Below, piece after piece: positions 38,601 to 50,207 of a stretch of DNA of 64,000 bases. A program made the position numbers and the translations under genes. The stretch lies in the NCBI GenBank assembly GCA_014549065.1, contig JACDOX010000300.1, positions 79,482 through 143,481 on the forward strand, written 5' to 3'. The notes under the pieces are model-generated. The model saw nothing but the letters and a program-made list of their open reading frames with translations, was not told where the DNA came from and did no database searches. Within the stretch, counting starts at the first letter, position 1, and the number at the start of each line of letters is the position of its first letter. The DNA is from Cardinalis cardinalis (lineage: Eukaryota; Chordata; Aves; Passeriformes; Cardinalidae).

Positions 38601-39436
38601 CCAGGTAAAATCAGGGGAGGAAGGGATGGTGAATTCTGCTGAATCCTGAGCCTTCTTGAGCAACATCTGTGGGAGAGCCTTTGAGCAGAGGTTGTGACTC
38701 CTGTCCCCACAATGTCTCTGGGACTTCTTTCAAGGCTCAGCTGCAATAAAGCTCTTGGGTGTTAAGAACAGGAATTTTGATGCCATTAAATGAAGATATT
38801 ATGTCAGATATTGACTATTACTCCTATTTTTTATTTGCCCATTTAATTACATAAACATTATTAGCTGTTTAAATCAATTGCCTATATTTTACCAAAGTGG
38901 TAAGCTAGTGATTGGTAAGATAAGTAGCTGTCAGGCTACTGGAAATGAAAAGCAAATAAATCTCTTCAGTTTGCAAGGTTTAGTGTACATTTCCACCAGT
39001 TTTGAAAGATAATCACATAACAAAATTAAATTTGCAGAGAATTCTTGTCTATTGTTTACAGCGAATTGTATGGTTTTTATTACAAATGCCATTACCAGAT
39101 AGACTGCTGTAACTCCATTGTTAATGGACTCTTTTTTTAAATATCCCTGCCAAACAATTTATACCATGCTTGTAAATAATAGAATAAGGACACTGTTGAA
39201 GGAAACTACTGCAGTGACCTTAGCAATAGTGAATGCTGGCAATGAGTCTATTAAAAAGGTTTTTCACTGCTGAGATTTATAGAATTGTTTCTGATTCTAT
39301 AGCACACATAAGTTTTTGCTTCTCANTGAACCCAGGCTCTCAGCTGTGGCAATTGGGCTTTTATTAAAGAAAAGTTTATAAAATGTGGAAGGAAAATTCT
39401 AGAAATAGCCGTGGACTCTAGAGAGAAGCATGAGAT
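35647..39436. other. Intron 2 segment, mostly unique
   Basis: No gene. At about 37185-37345 and 38760-39200 the DNA is AT-rich, repeat-free and dense in TAAT-, TTTAAT- and ATAAA-type motifs; these are weak candidates for conserved non-coding DNA. Confidence 0.5.
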
Positions 39437-39598
39437 ATGTTGTGCAGGTGGACACCCCATCCCTGGAAGTGTCCAAGGCCAGGTTGACAAGGCTTGGAGC
39501 AACCTGGGATAGTGGAAGGGGTCCCTGCCCATGGCAAGAATGTGGAATTAAATGTTTTNTAAGGTTCCTTCCAACCCAAATCATTCTGGGATTCTCTG
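39437..39598 (+). mobile_element. CR1 LINE 3' end
   Basis: tggaagtgtccaaggccagg, gcttggagcaacctgggata, gtggaaggggtccctgccca and ttccttccaacccaaatcat, then tctgggattctctgat: the last ~160 bp of a CR1 on the + strand. Confidence 0.92.
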
Positions 39599-42500
39599 AT
39601 ACACAGAACAGCTGCCACATGGCTGTAGCTGTAGAGCAGAGGNGTTCTCCTGAATTCTCATGGACAATGATTTGTTGCAAATAAAAATGTGAGTTTGTTG
39701 GTGGAGAGGAAAATGTGATTGGAGTTGTGATGCTACTCTAGCTGCAGCTCTCTGTGGTGATTTTTAAGGAAGAAAGGACTGTGCTCTAGAGATGCAGGTG
39801 GAAAGCCATGCTGGATCACCTTGCACCACTGAAGTGAGAAATGTTGTCATGAATCTTTGTGATAAACTGTGCAGTGCTTGTTATAGACTAGAAATGTTCG
39901 ATGTCAATGCCTTCAGGAGCTCACTGACTCAACAAATGTCTTTAGAACAAATGGCTGGAAGTGCAGTGAGGTATCATTGCTGTGTTTGTGTCCTCAGCAA
40001 TGAGAATTCATTTTTTTTGAGCTGATTTTTCCACACTGGATCCAACAGGTTTCTATATTGAGTACAGACTACTGGAGACCACTCTGGCCTGTAGCTGAGG
40101 CCAGAAACAGGCAAGAGAGATAGAGTTATTATTTCTTTTTTCTGCCTTGTCACTTCTGAGGTGGTACAGTCAGTTTTCTTGCACTTCTAGATCATGCCAT
40201 GGTGAAAAACTGAGGCAATAAGTCCCTCCTGTGCTTAAAAATTTCCTCTTGTCTCTTCTGTGTTGGACACTCACTCTCCCAAGTGCCGCTTTTCATTGCT
40301 ATTCTTANGAATTCTGTCTTCATGTTTCAGTTGAATTTTCTTCAGGCCAATAAAGAATAAAAACCTGTGTCACTGAGGAAATGATGAAGTCAGAACCTGA
40401 GTCCTGAACTTTATCTTTCTATTGCAAATCTCTCAGTCTGTGTCGTTGGCTGTCCTTGTCAAGGCCACAGAATGATGTGACCAAAAGTTGCACAAAATGT
40501 TACACTGCTGGAAGAATGCTTTTAACAACAGAAGCAGCTATTTTTATTATTGATTTTAATAATCTTGCAAGGTTAAAAGAGCATCCCATTAACAAATGGA
40601 GTCCTTCCCAAGTCCTGCTTCACAGCCTCTTGCAGGAATCCCATTATCCCCCTTAAAGCCCTCTGCTAATTAGGCATTTGTTGGCTTGTCACTTGATCAT
40701 CTCCCATATGGGTTTTGAAGTTGAAGAGNGTGACTCTGAATCACCAGAAAGTCATTAAAATGTGATTTTTTTTTCTTTTTAATCCATGATGTAGTTTTGC
40801 CTTGCTTCTTCTGTCAGGGGTAGTTTAATCTACCTCATCCAGGTTGGTGAAGCCTCTGCAATAGATATTCCTTTCTTCAGCATTAATTTCAGGGAGGGAT
40901 AAAGGGAAGCTGCCACTTGGCTGGACACCATTCTGATGCCTCAGGTTTTAGCTTTTGTATTTTTAAGATTCTTTGCTGCTTTAGTGTGTTGGTCTGGGCT
41001 TCATATGNGGGGATGGTGAGCTCTGTNCACAGAGCAGGGAGACAAAACAATTCCTGCTCCAGCTGGGCACCAAGGACAAATGATCCAAATCTCAGCCCCA
41101 AGAGCACAAACACCGTGGGCTGGAGAGAGAAAAACAAGCAGGATGGGACTGCAGGGGCTAAAGATGGAATGGGACAGTGAACTACAAGATGCAAATGGAG
41201 CAGAACTGATCCCAGGGAGAGACCCCGTGCCCGGCCGTGCATTTTGGGGCCATTTTGGGTTCATCTTGGGTGTAGCCTTCATGAGGCATCAGTTCTGGGT
41301 TGTGAGCATCTTTCAGTGTCTGTGGGTCACCACGATTCAAGCTTTGGACAGCATTTGTAAGAGGAGTGTGGTTTGATATCAAAGCACTCGTGGTGTATGG
41401 GCAGCAGTGTCTGGGCACACGCTGAAATGCAGCAGTCCTGCAGGGCTCAGTCATTCCATGGCTCAGNCCGTGCAATCAGTGGAAGAGTCTGCAGCTGGCA
41501 GTCATGGACCTGTGGAACACCTGCTTTTCCTAATTCTGAGCATAGTCACACAATTATTTGGTTTTATGTGTAAAGCAAAGGCGCTGCAAGCTTCTCCCCT
41601 CCCCAGGCCTTTAGGAAATGGGCAAAGCAGACCCACTTTGGCACACATTTCATCTCTCAGGGAGGACTGGGGAAGTGTTTATGTCACACTCTTTATCTAC
41701 AGCAAATATTTGAGGTAATATGAGATCAGTCTCATTCTGAGACGATTTTTCTTACAAAAATCTCCCAAAATCATAATACTTTGCATAACATTCATTTCTG
41801 GAAGAAAAGCTTTTTACAAACAGCAGACTGTCTCTTTAAAACATTCTTCCTTATTATCCAACCATTTCCCAAGTGAATGAATTGTCCTCATGAATGACAG
41901 TGAACTCAGCTTGCCATTTATATTCATATTTATCAGTGAATCAAACAATATCATAGCTAAATTAATTCAGTATGACTCACATTTAAGAATTAAACCCCAT
42001 GGGTTTGATTTTGCCCTAATACATGGAAAAAGGATGTGCTTATGAGAGTTAGAATTTCTGGGTTTGTACAAACGCTGCTGTCTGTGGTACATCAGTGAAG
42101 GGAAGATATTTCTGAGCCTTTTTCCAGTGTTATACACAAAAACGGATGTAAAAATGTGGGAAGTGTGCAGCAGGTAGGTAATCATAAATTTTGTAAAATA
42201 AGAACCACAAATTAGGTTACAGAACCTTAAAGTGCATTGAAATATTCATTTATTTTCCTCAGCATAATGTATAATCAAACTCCAGAGCTCATTGACAGAG
42301 TCTTATTCCTGACTCAACAAAAATGATGAGAGAAAGATCATTCTGTGGCTAATTAATAAATGGGGTTAATGCAGCTCTTGACTTCAAAAAAATCTTTATA
42401 TTACTGATTGTCAGAAGATTGGAATGGTAAATTCAGCTTCACATCACCCAGTGAAGAATTCTTATATTCTGCTTAAGTGGCTGCTTTGCCACTGCTGGAA

Positions 42501-42940
42501 ACTAACCGTGGAGGTAGATGGACTTTTGTTATATTGTCCACAAACATTTTTTGTCATACTTAACGTGTGGAATGTTCAGTGTCTGTTCTGTGGCCTTCAG
42601 AGTGACTTGAAGGTAGTTCAGAGAGACCCCTTGCTCTGATCTGTGCTTCTGCACATCCCTGTGATAAAGGGTGGAAAAAGGGAAAGGCTCCCATGTTCTG
42701 TCTCAATGTATGAGGTACTGAAGTGCCCCCACTCCTGCCGCCAGGGAATGGGACACTGGGAAAGGGTCAGAGCACTCCTGCAAAGCAAAGCCTCACCTCA
42801 CAAATCCTTTCCTACCAGGAGGGGATTGGGAGCGCTGAGTTACTTTGTACCACAGCAGGTGCCTGGACGATGAGAGACACAGGATCTAACTGGAAATGAG
42901 AGGTTTTGGACTGAATAAAAGGGAGAAAATATGAGGGTAG
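39599..42940. other. Intron 2 segment, no recognised element
   Basis: Unique-looking sequence, AT-rich at 41700-42420. No exon. Overlapping open frames at 40889-41718 carry no recognisable protein pattern. Confidence 0.5.
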
Positions 42941-43070
42941 TCAAGCAGTGGAGGTTTTCCAGAGAGGATGGGCAATCCTCTGGGGAGGTGTGGAAGGCTC
43001 AGTGGTAAGCTCAGGGCTGATCCTGCTTTGAGCAGGGGCTTGGCCTGAGGCCCCTTCAGCCCAGATTATC
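42941..43070 (+). mobile_element. Old CR1 LINE fragment
   Basis: tggaggttttccagagagga, then tgatcctgctttgagcaggg and gcttggcctgaggcccctt resemble the 3' region of an older CR1 subfamily on the + strand. Terminal repeats are lost. Confidence 0.65.
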
Positions 43071-43384
43071 CCATCTTGCCTTGTTCTGCCTTAACAAGGA
43101 CAGGTGTCAGGCTCACTTTCTGGGAGATAGAGTNGTTCTCTGGCAATAAACACAACTGTGTCTGAAAACAGGCTGGTGCACCTGCTGCAAACCTGCATCT
43201 TCATGTCAGGAAGAGTCTGCTCTTTAAAACAACACCGTACACCTGGGTTTGGTGCTCAGGCTTTTAGAAGCCTCATTTTGCAGCAGAGCATTTTGACAGC
43301 TTCTTTTTCAAGTCTTTCCTGGTTGCTGTAATTTGACTTTTGAAGCAGCTCAGCTCTTCAAAGCCAGCAGTGAGACAGCACCAG

Positions 43385-43720
43385 CCAAGGTCTGCCGGGC
43401 GCTGCCGGCGGCTCCTCGTCCCTTCAGCTGTCATTTGTCAGAGCACACTCGTGTAAACTTAATGAACAATGTGCAAAGCCATTAAAAACTCAATTACAGC
43501 CTTCTCTTTACTGCAGACGTGAGAGAAGGCAAACATAAAGTGCTGATGTGTAAACACAATAGCCACCATCTGCTGCAGAGCAGCGTTTCGGCTCCGCAAA
43601 CAGGAGCTGGGCTGCAGATGCATCAATAATAGGACGCTTATCAAGGCATCATTATCCACCAAGCAGGGGAAAAATTGAAATTTATGGCCAGCTAGAGAGC
43701 ACTTCATGGTTTAATTCCCC
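43385..43720. promoter_or_regulatory. Candidate conserved non-coding element / enhancer
   Basis: A repeat-free island with about eleven CpGs (for example ccgggcgctgccggcggctc) in a CpG-poor intron, followed by a run of transcription-factor-like motifs: TGTCATTTGTCA (MEIS-like), GAACAATG (SOX-like), GTAAACA (forkhead-like), CATCTG (E-box), ATCAATAATA (HOX/PBX-like) and TTATCAAGG. This is an inference from composition and motifs only; no alignment was possible. The 82-codon minus-strand frame across it looks like chance. Confidence 0.35.
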
Positions 43721-46020
43721 AATTTTCAGTGGTATGTTTAATAACTAGGAGAGAGTGGCGTTTTATGTTCCTGCCGTTGGAAAGGATTTTTGAAAATGAA
43801 TTTATTTACAGTCTCCCCGTCCTTCTTGCTTCTGACTGATCTGAGCATAACACATTCATTTTTACATAGTCAGGATAAAACCAGCAAGATATTANTTCAT
43901 ATAACCTGTTGATCTAAGAACACCATGTTTAATTGACCTTACACTCAATTTGCTTGAATGAGCTTATAGTTTTCTGTCAAATCAACATAAAAAAAGAACT
44001 TTTATCCAGCATAGATAATTTTTTTCCTCCAAATTTCATTTTTTCAGTTTAGTGTAGTGTTGGAAACTTGAACTTTCGTAAGGAAGTAAACACAATGAAA
44101 CTCAATCATATTTTCATTTCTTTTTTTTCCCCAATTGGATATGCAACAGTCTCAACAAGAGTTTTCCAGGATACCTTTTGTTTTATTCATATTCTTGCCT
44201 GGAGACATTCAGGAGACTTTCAGTCATCTATTAGTCAATAATTTCCATTTGTGACATGTTAATTTATTCCTTAGTCCTTTGTATGAGTGGAAACTGTGAC
44301 AAGTGATTTGTTGGTGCCAGAGCAGATTGTATCTCCTTTATTTGCACACATAGGCCCATAAATTGAGAATAAGTCCCATCAGCTCAGCTCTGTGCTCAGC
44401 CTAAAGAAGGCTGTCAGACCCTAAATCACAATGTGTCAATTTTCATTAAGGATAATGAGGAAAACCACATTTGTCTTTAAAAGGCTGGCTTGTCTTTTAT
44501 TTATTNTCTCCTGGTGGGAGTTGTTTTCATGATCTCTCACCTACTCCTAAGTGATGGATCTTGCCCACACAAGTTCCACAGACAAATTTGGAAATTTGTA
44601 AATAGGACAGTGGATCTCATCTGTTGATCTTGGAGCATGCAGAGCAACTTTTTGAAGGTCCTGGAGGACAGGATACCTGTTCAAGTTCACACTGTAAAAA
44701 TAAAAAATAAAAATATGTGTATTTGGGGTCAACTTATAGGATATAGGGTATAATTTATTCACAGTTGAATTTTCTATTAAATATTATTATATTTATATAT
44801 TTATTATATATAAATATTATTTATATATAATTTATATATTAAATATTATTATATTCATACATTATTTATATCAGTGATTACCGTGATGGAATCACAAATT
44901 TTCAGTCCCTAGGATGGCCAGGTTTGTGGTGTTTCTCTGGATCCTGTGGGGTNAGCTGTGCCTGGGGTATCCCAAGGAAGGGTTTGTGGGAAGCTGCCAC
45001 TCCAAGGCTCTGCATAAAGAAAGGAACTGTGGTAAAGTTCCTAGGGAAAAAATCCCTTTAAACAAGATGTGAGTTCTTTTCTCTGGCAGAGATGGCTCTG
45101 TAAGGGGATATTTTTGTCATAAAATAGTACCTTTTATCAGGACTTTTTTTGAGAAAGTTGTGTTTCTTATAGGATTTCCTCCTGCATCTCTACACACATT
45201 GTATTAAACAAAATCAGATGTTATAAATAGGAAGCTGGGAATAATTTATCCATGACAATTGGTTGCAAGGTTATTTTTTTAGTAATTAAGACAAATTATT
45301 TTGATAAGTGCTTTTTGGTGGATAGGTATTCTTCTCGTTGGTGTTGTCAGTTGCTGGATTCAGGTTCCCCACTCTCCCCAGAACTGTCAGCACTTGCACA
45401 AAAGGCCATGAATAGCTTGTGATTCATTATTTTGTGGGNGGCAAAAAATAAAATTGTAATTATTGCTTGGAACTTTTTTATAAAAGCTGATGTTTTTTCT
45501 CCCAGAGGAAAGCTCGTTATTTTTATATATNGATCTGTAAAAGTGAAATACTCCCTAACTTTTGCTGCCATTGAAGCACTTCCCTCCCCCAGTGCAGTTC
45601 AGGGCTGCATTGTGTTAGACACAGCACAGATCAGAGCAGTTCTTTAGGGCAGGATAATCTACATACTATCCAAATTAAAAAGGGAAAAGTTGAGAGGCAT
45701 GCCCTGGAATGCTGTGCAATCAATTATGGTGTAAAAATCCCTTTTCCTGGGTGCCTCCCCAGTGTGGGAAGCCCTTGATCAAAACCTTTGTGAATGCACA
45801 GGAGCTCTGCTGTTCTTGGAGTGATTCTGGGCTGCACCTGCCTNCTCCAGGGTGGGATCTGGCACATGGAGAACTTGTCTGCACTGTACTCCAGTGAAAT
45901 GAGCCTTTCACAGCAGCTGCTGGATCCTGCAGACCCTGCCACCCTCACTCTGTGGTTTTACAGTGTCTTCCCTCCCAAATTCCCTGCAGAAGAGTGGTTC
46001 TTGCAACTCTGTACTGACAT
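43721..46020. other. Intron 2 segment
   Basis: AT-rich, no exon. Includes the almost pure A/T stretch at 44776-44871 annotated separately. Confidence 0.5.
44776..44871. repeat. AT-rich low-complexity repeat
   Basis: Almost only A and T. The string attaaatattattatatt occurs at both ends (about 44776 and 44847) as a direct repeat, with ttatata/tatataa palindromes between, so the strand could fold into hairpins. Confidence 0.85.
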
Positions 46021-46380
46021 AAATCCTGGAATCCCGCAATGGGTTGGCTTGGGAGGGACCTTAAAGCCAATTCAGTCCTGGGGCACCTCCCACTGTCCCC
46101 AGGTTGCTCCCAGCCCTGTCCAGCCTGGCCTTGGGCACTGCCAGTGATCCAGGGGCAGCCCCAGCTGCTCTGGGCACCCTGTGCCAGGGCCTGCCCACCC
46201 TCACAGGGAGAGATTTCCTCCTAAAATCCCATCTAACTCTGCCCTCTGACAGTTTAAAACTATCCCCCCTGTTCACAGGATCCTTTCCTGTGCCCCTCTC
46301 TTGGAGCCCCTTTAGCTGCTGGAAGAGGCTCTAAGCTCTACCCAGGACCTTCTCTTCTCCTGGCTGAGTAGTTCCAAATC
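46021..46380 (-). mobile_element. CR1 LINE 3' fragment
   Basis: Starts at the degraded terminus (tggaatcccgcaatgggttg) and contains caggttgctcccagccctgt, ccagctgctctgggcaccct, tttcctcctaaaatcccatc and cagtttaaaactatcccccc. Closely similar to 33740-34100. Confidence 0.92.
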
Positions 46381-46600
46381 TGTGCCAGGGCCTCAGGACC
46401 CTCACAGGGAACAATTCCTTCCCAATTTCCAATCTAAATCTCCCCTCCTTCAGCTTAAAGCCATCCCCTCTTAACATGTCCCTCCATCCCTTGTCCCCAG
46501 TCCCTCTCCAGCACTCCTGGAGCCCCTTTAGGTACTGGAAGGTGCTCTAAGGTCTCTCTGGAGCCTTCTCTTGTCCAGGTGAACCCCCCAGCTCTGCCAT
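46381..46600 (-). mobile_element. Second CR1 LINE fragment, abutting the first
   Basis: The sequence jumps back to tgtgccagggcctcaggacc, a point already passed in the preceding CR1, then runs through ttcagcttaaagccatcccc and cactcctggagcccctttag to cttgtccaggtgaac. So two CR1 copies, or a duplicated part of one, lie head to tail. Confidence 0.85.
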
Positions 46601-46621
46601 CCTGGCTGCAGAGCAGAGGGA

Positions 46622-47140
46622 GGATCTGGGTGTCCCAGCTGCAGCCCTGATGGATCTGGGTATCCCAGCTGCAGCCCTGGTGGATCTGGGTGTCCCAGCT
46701 CTGGCCTGGTGGATCTGGGTGTCCCAGCTGCAGCCCTGGTGGATCTGGGTGTTCCAGCTGCAGCCCTGGTGGATCTGGGTGTCCCAGCTGCAGCNNNNNN
46801 NNNNNNNNNNNNNNNNNNNNNNNNNNNNNNNNNNNNNNNNNNNNNNNNNNNNNNNNNNNNNNNNNNNNNNNNNNNNNNNNNNNNNNNNNNNNNNNNNNNN
46901 NNNNNNNNNNNNNNNNNNNNNNNNNNNNNNNNNNNNNNNNNNNNNNNNNNNNNNNNNNNNNNNNNNNNNNNNNNNNNNNNNNNNNNNNNNNNNNNNNNNN
47001 NNNNNNNNNNNNNNNNNNNNNNNNNNNNNNNNNNNNNNNNNNNNNNNNNNNNNNNNNNNNNNNNNNNNNNNNNNNNNNNNNNNNNNCTGGTGGATCTGGG
47101 TGTCCCAGCTCCAGCTCTGGTGGATCTGGGTGTCCCACTC
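46622..47140. repeat. 30-bp minisatellite, interrupted by an assembly gap
   Basis: The 30-bp unit ggatctgggtgtcccagctg + cagccctggt repeats five times plus a partial copy before the gap and again after it (one 29-bp variant has ctctggcctggt). Because 30 is a multiple of three and the unit has few stops, all frames stay open; frames of 165-278 codons that cross the gap are artefacts. Confidence 0.95.
46795..47086. other. Assembly gap (292 N)
   Basis: A run of N inside the minisatellite, with the same 30-bp unit on both sides. The true array length is therefore unknown. Confidence 0.99.
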
Positions 47141-48552
47141 GGCCTGCCCAAGGCTGGGTCAGGTTCCCAGGCTGCTCCCCCAGCTGACAGCCTGTGCTGC
47201 CTCTCCAGGCCTGCTGGCACCTCTGCTTGCTGAAAATAAATGTTCTCAGCTCATAGGAACTGAACCCAAATGTCAAAAATTTGTTTCTCAAAAGTTTAGT
47301 TTATATGAGTAGATTTTTAAGANTAGTGTGTGTACATTACATGCTAAAGAAGAGGATTTTATGAACAGAGTTACATCAGCAATGGGCATTTGTCAGGATC
47401 CTAATTTTTAGACCAAAACCAGAAAGTTTGGATTCAGCTCTAATGTTTCTCCAAGTTCTTTCTGAGAATCTGTAATTTCTTGACTTAGGATCATTTTGTT
47501 TTTTNGTTTTTCCTTCATTTCCACTAAAAGGCAGCATTGCCAAAGACCATCTTGTGTATAAATTTTCTTAGAGTCTCTTCCTCTTCCCCAGCTGTGCTTG
47601 CATTGCACTGGAATTTTCCAAGGTCTTTAGAGTGTGTAACTTTATTAATTTTTTTAATTGACTTCCTCCTGTTGATCCTTTACAAAATGAATATATATCA
47701 TATAAACACAGGGGGAAAATTTTTCCAAGAGAAAGTTGTTTGTAGCTGTTATAAATTCATAATATATGACTTGACTGCACAGAATTGATCCAAATGTTTG
47801 CCTGGCNCATCTGAGTCACGTGCTATGGTGAGGAAAAGGGAAAGTCAGTAGGTCAGAAGTGAGGCAGAGCTTTTCAAACTCAATCTTGTGTGAGCTGCAA
47901 GAGGCCAGCACATCTCCAAACACATCTGCAGTGTGGCTTGGCAGCAGCATCAGAGCCAGGAGTGTCAAGAGGGCTGTGTTTGATTAAAAATTATCATGCC
48001 TGGCTGCTGACACACAGATTCCCCCTGCCCCATNGTGGTGTTTTCTTTAGTTCTTCCTGAATGTGAGTGTCTGCACCCACATAAAGGAGATCCTGTAACC
48101 AGNATTGAATCAAATAACTCTCATCATGTTCTCCCTTATTGCTGACATTTGTCACCTTGATGCATCTGTGAGGAGATGAGCGGAGACACAATGTGCTATA
48201 AAATAACTGCTTGATGAAACCAAATGTGAGTTCAACATCGAGTGCCACGCTTAATATGATGCAGACTTCCAGGTTAACAAACTCATAAATTGCCTCAGTA
48301 TACATTTCCCTCCTTAAATTCAGTCTCTTCTTCCCTCCCACATGAATTATTGTCCTGTTGCATTATCACAAGTAAAGATATTGCTGTTCTGTTGATAACC
48401 CTCACTTGGTTGGGCTCTGAAAATTGGGGTTTTCTTAACAAGACCTTCAAATATTCAGGTGCCAGGGTTCACAGTATGGACTGGCATGAAGGGTGTTGGT
48501 TGATGCAGGCAANTATCAGCTGAGAGCTTGTTCTGTTGTAGTTTTTGTGTTG
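47141..48552. other. Intron 2 segment, no recognised element
   Basis: Unique-looking sequence after the minisatellite; no exon or repeat supported. Confidence 0.5.
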
Positions 48553-48825
48553 AATCATAGAATTGTTAAGGTTGGAAATTACTTCTATAGATTATCAAAT
48601 CCAACCATCAACTNAATACNATGCTCANCACTAAACCACATCCTCANGCACCACATAGACACACTTCTTGAACACTTCGGGGATGGTTGCTCCCCAGTCC
48701 ATTCCAGTGCTTTCCAACACTCCCGTGAAGAATTTTTTCCTAATACCCAATCTAAACCTCCTCTGGTGACACTTGAGGCTGTTTCTTCTCATCCTGTCAC
48801 TTGTTCCCTTGTATTGAATGTGCCT
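48553..48825 (-). mobile_element. CR1 LINE fragment (older subfamily)
   Basis: Starts gaatcatagaattgttaagg, then ccaaccatcaac, ccactaaaccacatcctc-like text with Ns, and cctaatacccaatctaaacc tcctctgg: the complement of a CR1 3' region of an older subfamily than the GC-rich copies. Confidence 0.88.
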
Positions 48826-49174
48826 TTGGGGCATGGTGTGCAGCAGAACCTGGTTGTTGCTTGAAGTAGAAATGTGCTTTTGTTTAGAGCAACTGTGTGA
48901 TCATAAGGTGATAAAATAATACAAGCAAGCCAGAATTTCTATTTTGATTTTCAAGTTATTTAATTAAAATGGTTCTAGCTANTCCTGAATTTACTGGTAT
49001 AAATACCCTGCAATTTTAATATCTTTTCTCTCNCTGACAACTGGCACCAAACAGCTGCTTCCCTCAGAGCAAGGTTTGTTTTGTGGGTGGTAAAAGGCTG
49101 AGTTTTCAAACAGAGCTGTTTACACCAAAAATCCAAGCAAACCCACTTTGTCCTCTTTTTCCTTTGCCCTGCAG

Positions 49175-49446
49175 GCTCCTTCATGATGGTGAACAGCTCT
49201 GGGAGAGCATCAGGGCAGAAAGCTCACCTGCTGCTGCCCACTCTGAAGGAGAATGACACCCACTGCATCGACTTCCACTATTACCTGTCCAGCCGCGACC
49301 GCTCCAGCCCCGGCTCCCTCAACGTCTACGTCAAGGTCAACGGGGGCCCCCAGGGCAACCCCATCTGGAACGTGTCAGGAGTGGTGACTGAAGGCTGGGT
49401 GAAGGCAGAGCTGGCCATCAGCACCTTCTGGCCACATTTTTACCAG
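49175..49446 (+). CDS. PTPRT: PTPRT exon 3 (central MAM domain)
   Basis: A 272-nt exon. It begins after a pyrimidine-rich acceptor ending gccctgcag and ends at CAG|gtaggg. The first two bases complete a Gly codon split with exon 2 (phase 1) and the exon ends on a codon boundary. The translation runs from GSFMMVNSSGRASGQKAHLL to ISTFWPHFYQ and is the core of the MAM domain, the module that supports cis/trans homophilic contact in R2B phosphatases. It contains the conserved NDTHCIDFHYY segment with its Cys, and sequons NSS, NDT and NVS for N-glycosylation. Base composition is GC- and CpG-rich compared with the AT-rich introns. No frameshift or stop. The next residues come from exon 4 (VIFESV). 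Confidence 0.97.
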
Positions 49447-50181
49447 GTAGGGGTTTGTAATATTTTTCCCTCTGTCTCCTTTGGATGTCTATGGTTAGTT
49501 TTGAAAATCGACACCTCCCTCCCTGATTTTTCCTCTTAGTATAAATTCACCTANAGTGGATACATAGGCAGCTTGACTATTTCTTTCNTCCTCACTTTTT
49601 TCTTTAGTTGTTGGCAGGCCACAGACTGATGGATGGGAGGCAATTATTGACAAGAGCCACTTGTGGTGAAATTGCCACTTGTATTGGCACTTTCCATGGC
49701 ACTATGTAACTGCAAACATAACAGTTTCTGTATGTCTGTCTGTACTCTGTATAAATCTCCCTGGATTATTTTTGGACCTTGGTTGGTTCCATAAGAAGGA
49801 ACATTTTTTTGACTTGGCTTTGCATCTTGTGCCCATACAAGGGATGTAAGGAAATGAGGTACTAATAAATTCTTGTACTACGGTATCATATGTGGATATT
49901 CTTCACTAGATCCTCAGCTCCTCCTCTTTCTAGCACAGCTTTACTTATTCTGTTAGAAGATATTTTGTTTTAGACAAGGACAAGCCAAGGAAAGTAATGG
50001 CTATGCTATTTTTTGGTTGTATTAGTTTAACAACAACTTACTAGTTGTCTGCTTCAAACTTCATGTGGCAACTTTGCAGCCATTGTTTTAATTTCAGTTA
50101 GATTATTCACACACAATGGACTCACATCCTGCTTTTTACTGGTTAAAGGGGCACTTTTGTCTAGTTTTATATTCAAGACAC

Positions 50182-50207
50182 ACAACAACAACAACAACAA
50201 CAACAAA
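50182..50207. repeat. (CAA)n microsatellite
   Basis: Eight perfect CAA units after a short CA tract. Confidence 0.97.

Noticed and set aside
43459..43707. 82-codon minus-strand frame in the CpG-bearing island
   Set aside because: Considered as a small gene, but there is no supporting pattern; the island fits regulatory DNA better.
46455..47312. Long open frames (165-278 codons) on both strands across the gap
   Set aside because: They pass through 292 N and a 30-bp repeat with almost no stops; the translation is repetitive and an artefact.
1..49174. Search for PTPRT exon 2 and for exon 7 after 60614
   Set aside because: No stretch encodes the start of the MAM domain or the first fibronectin repeat; these exons must lie outside the window.
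49447..49539. Extension of the exon 3 frame into intron 3
   Set aside because: The frame stays open past the donor, but CAG|gtaggg and the exact continuation in exon 4 show that translation does not run on.
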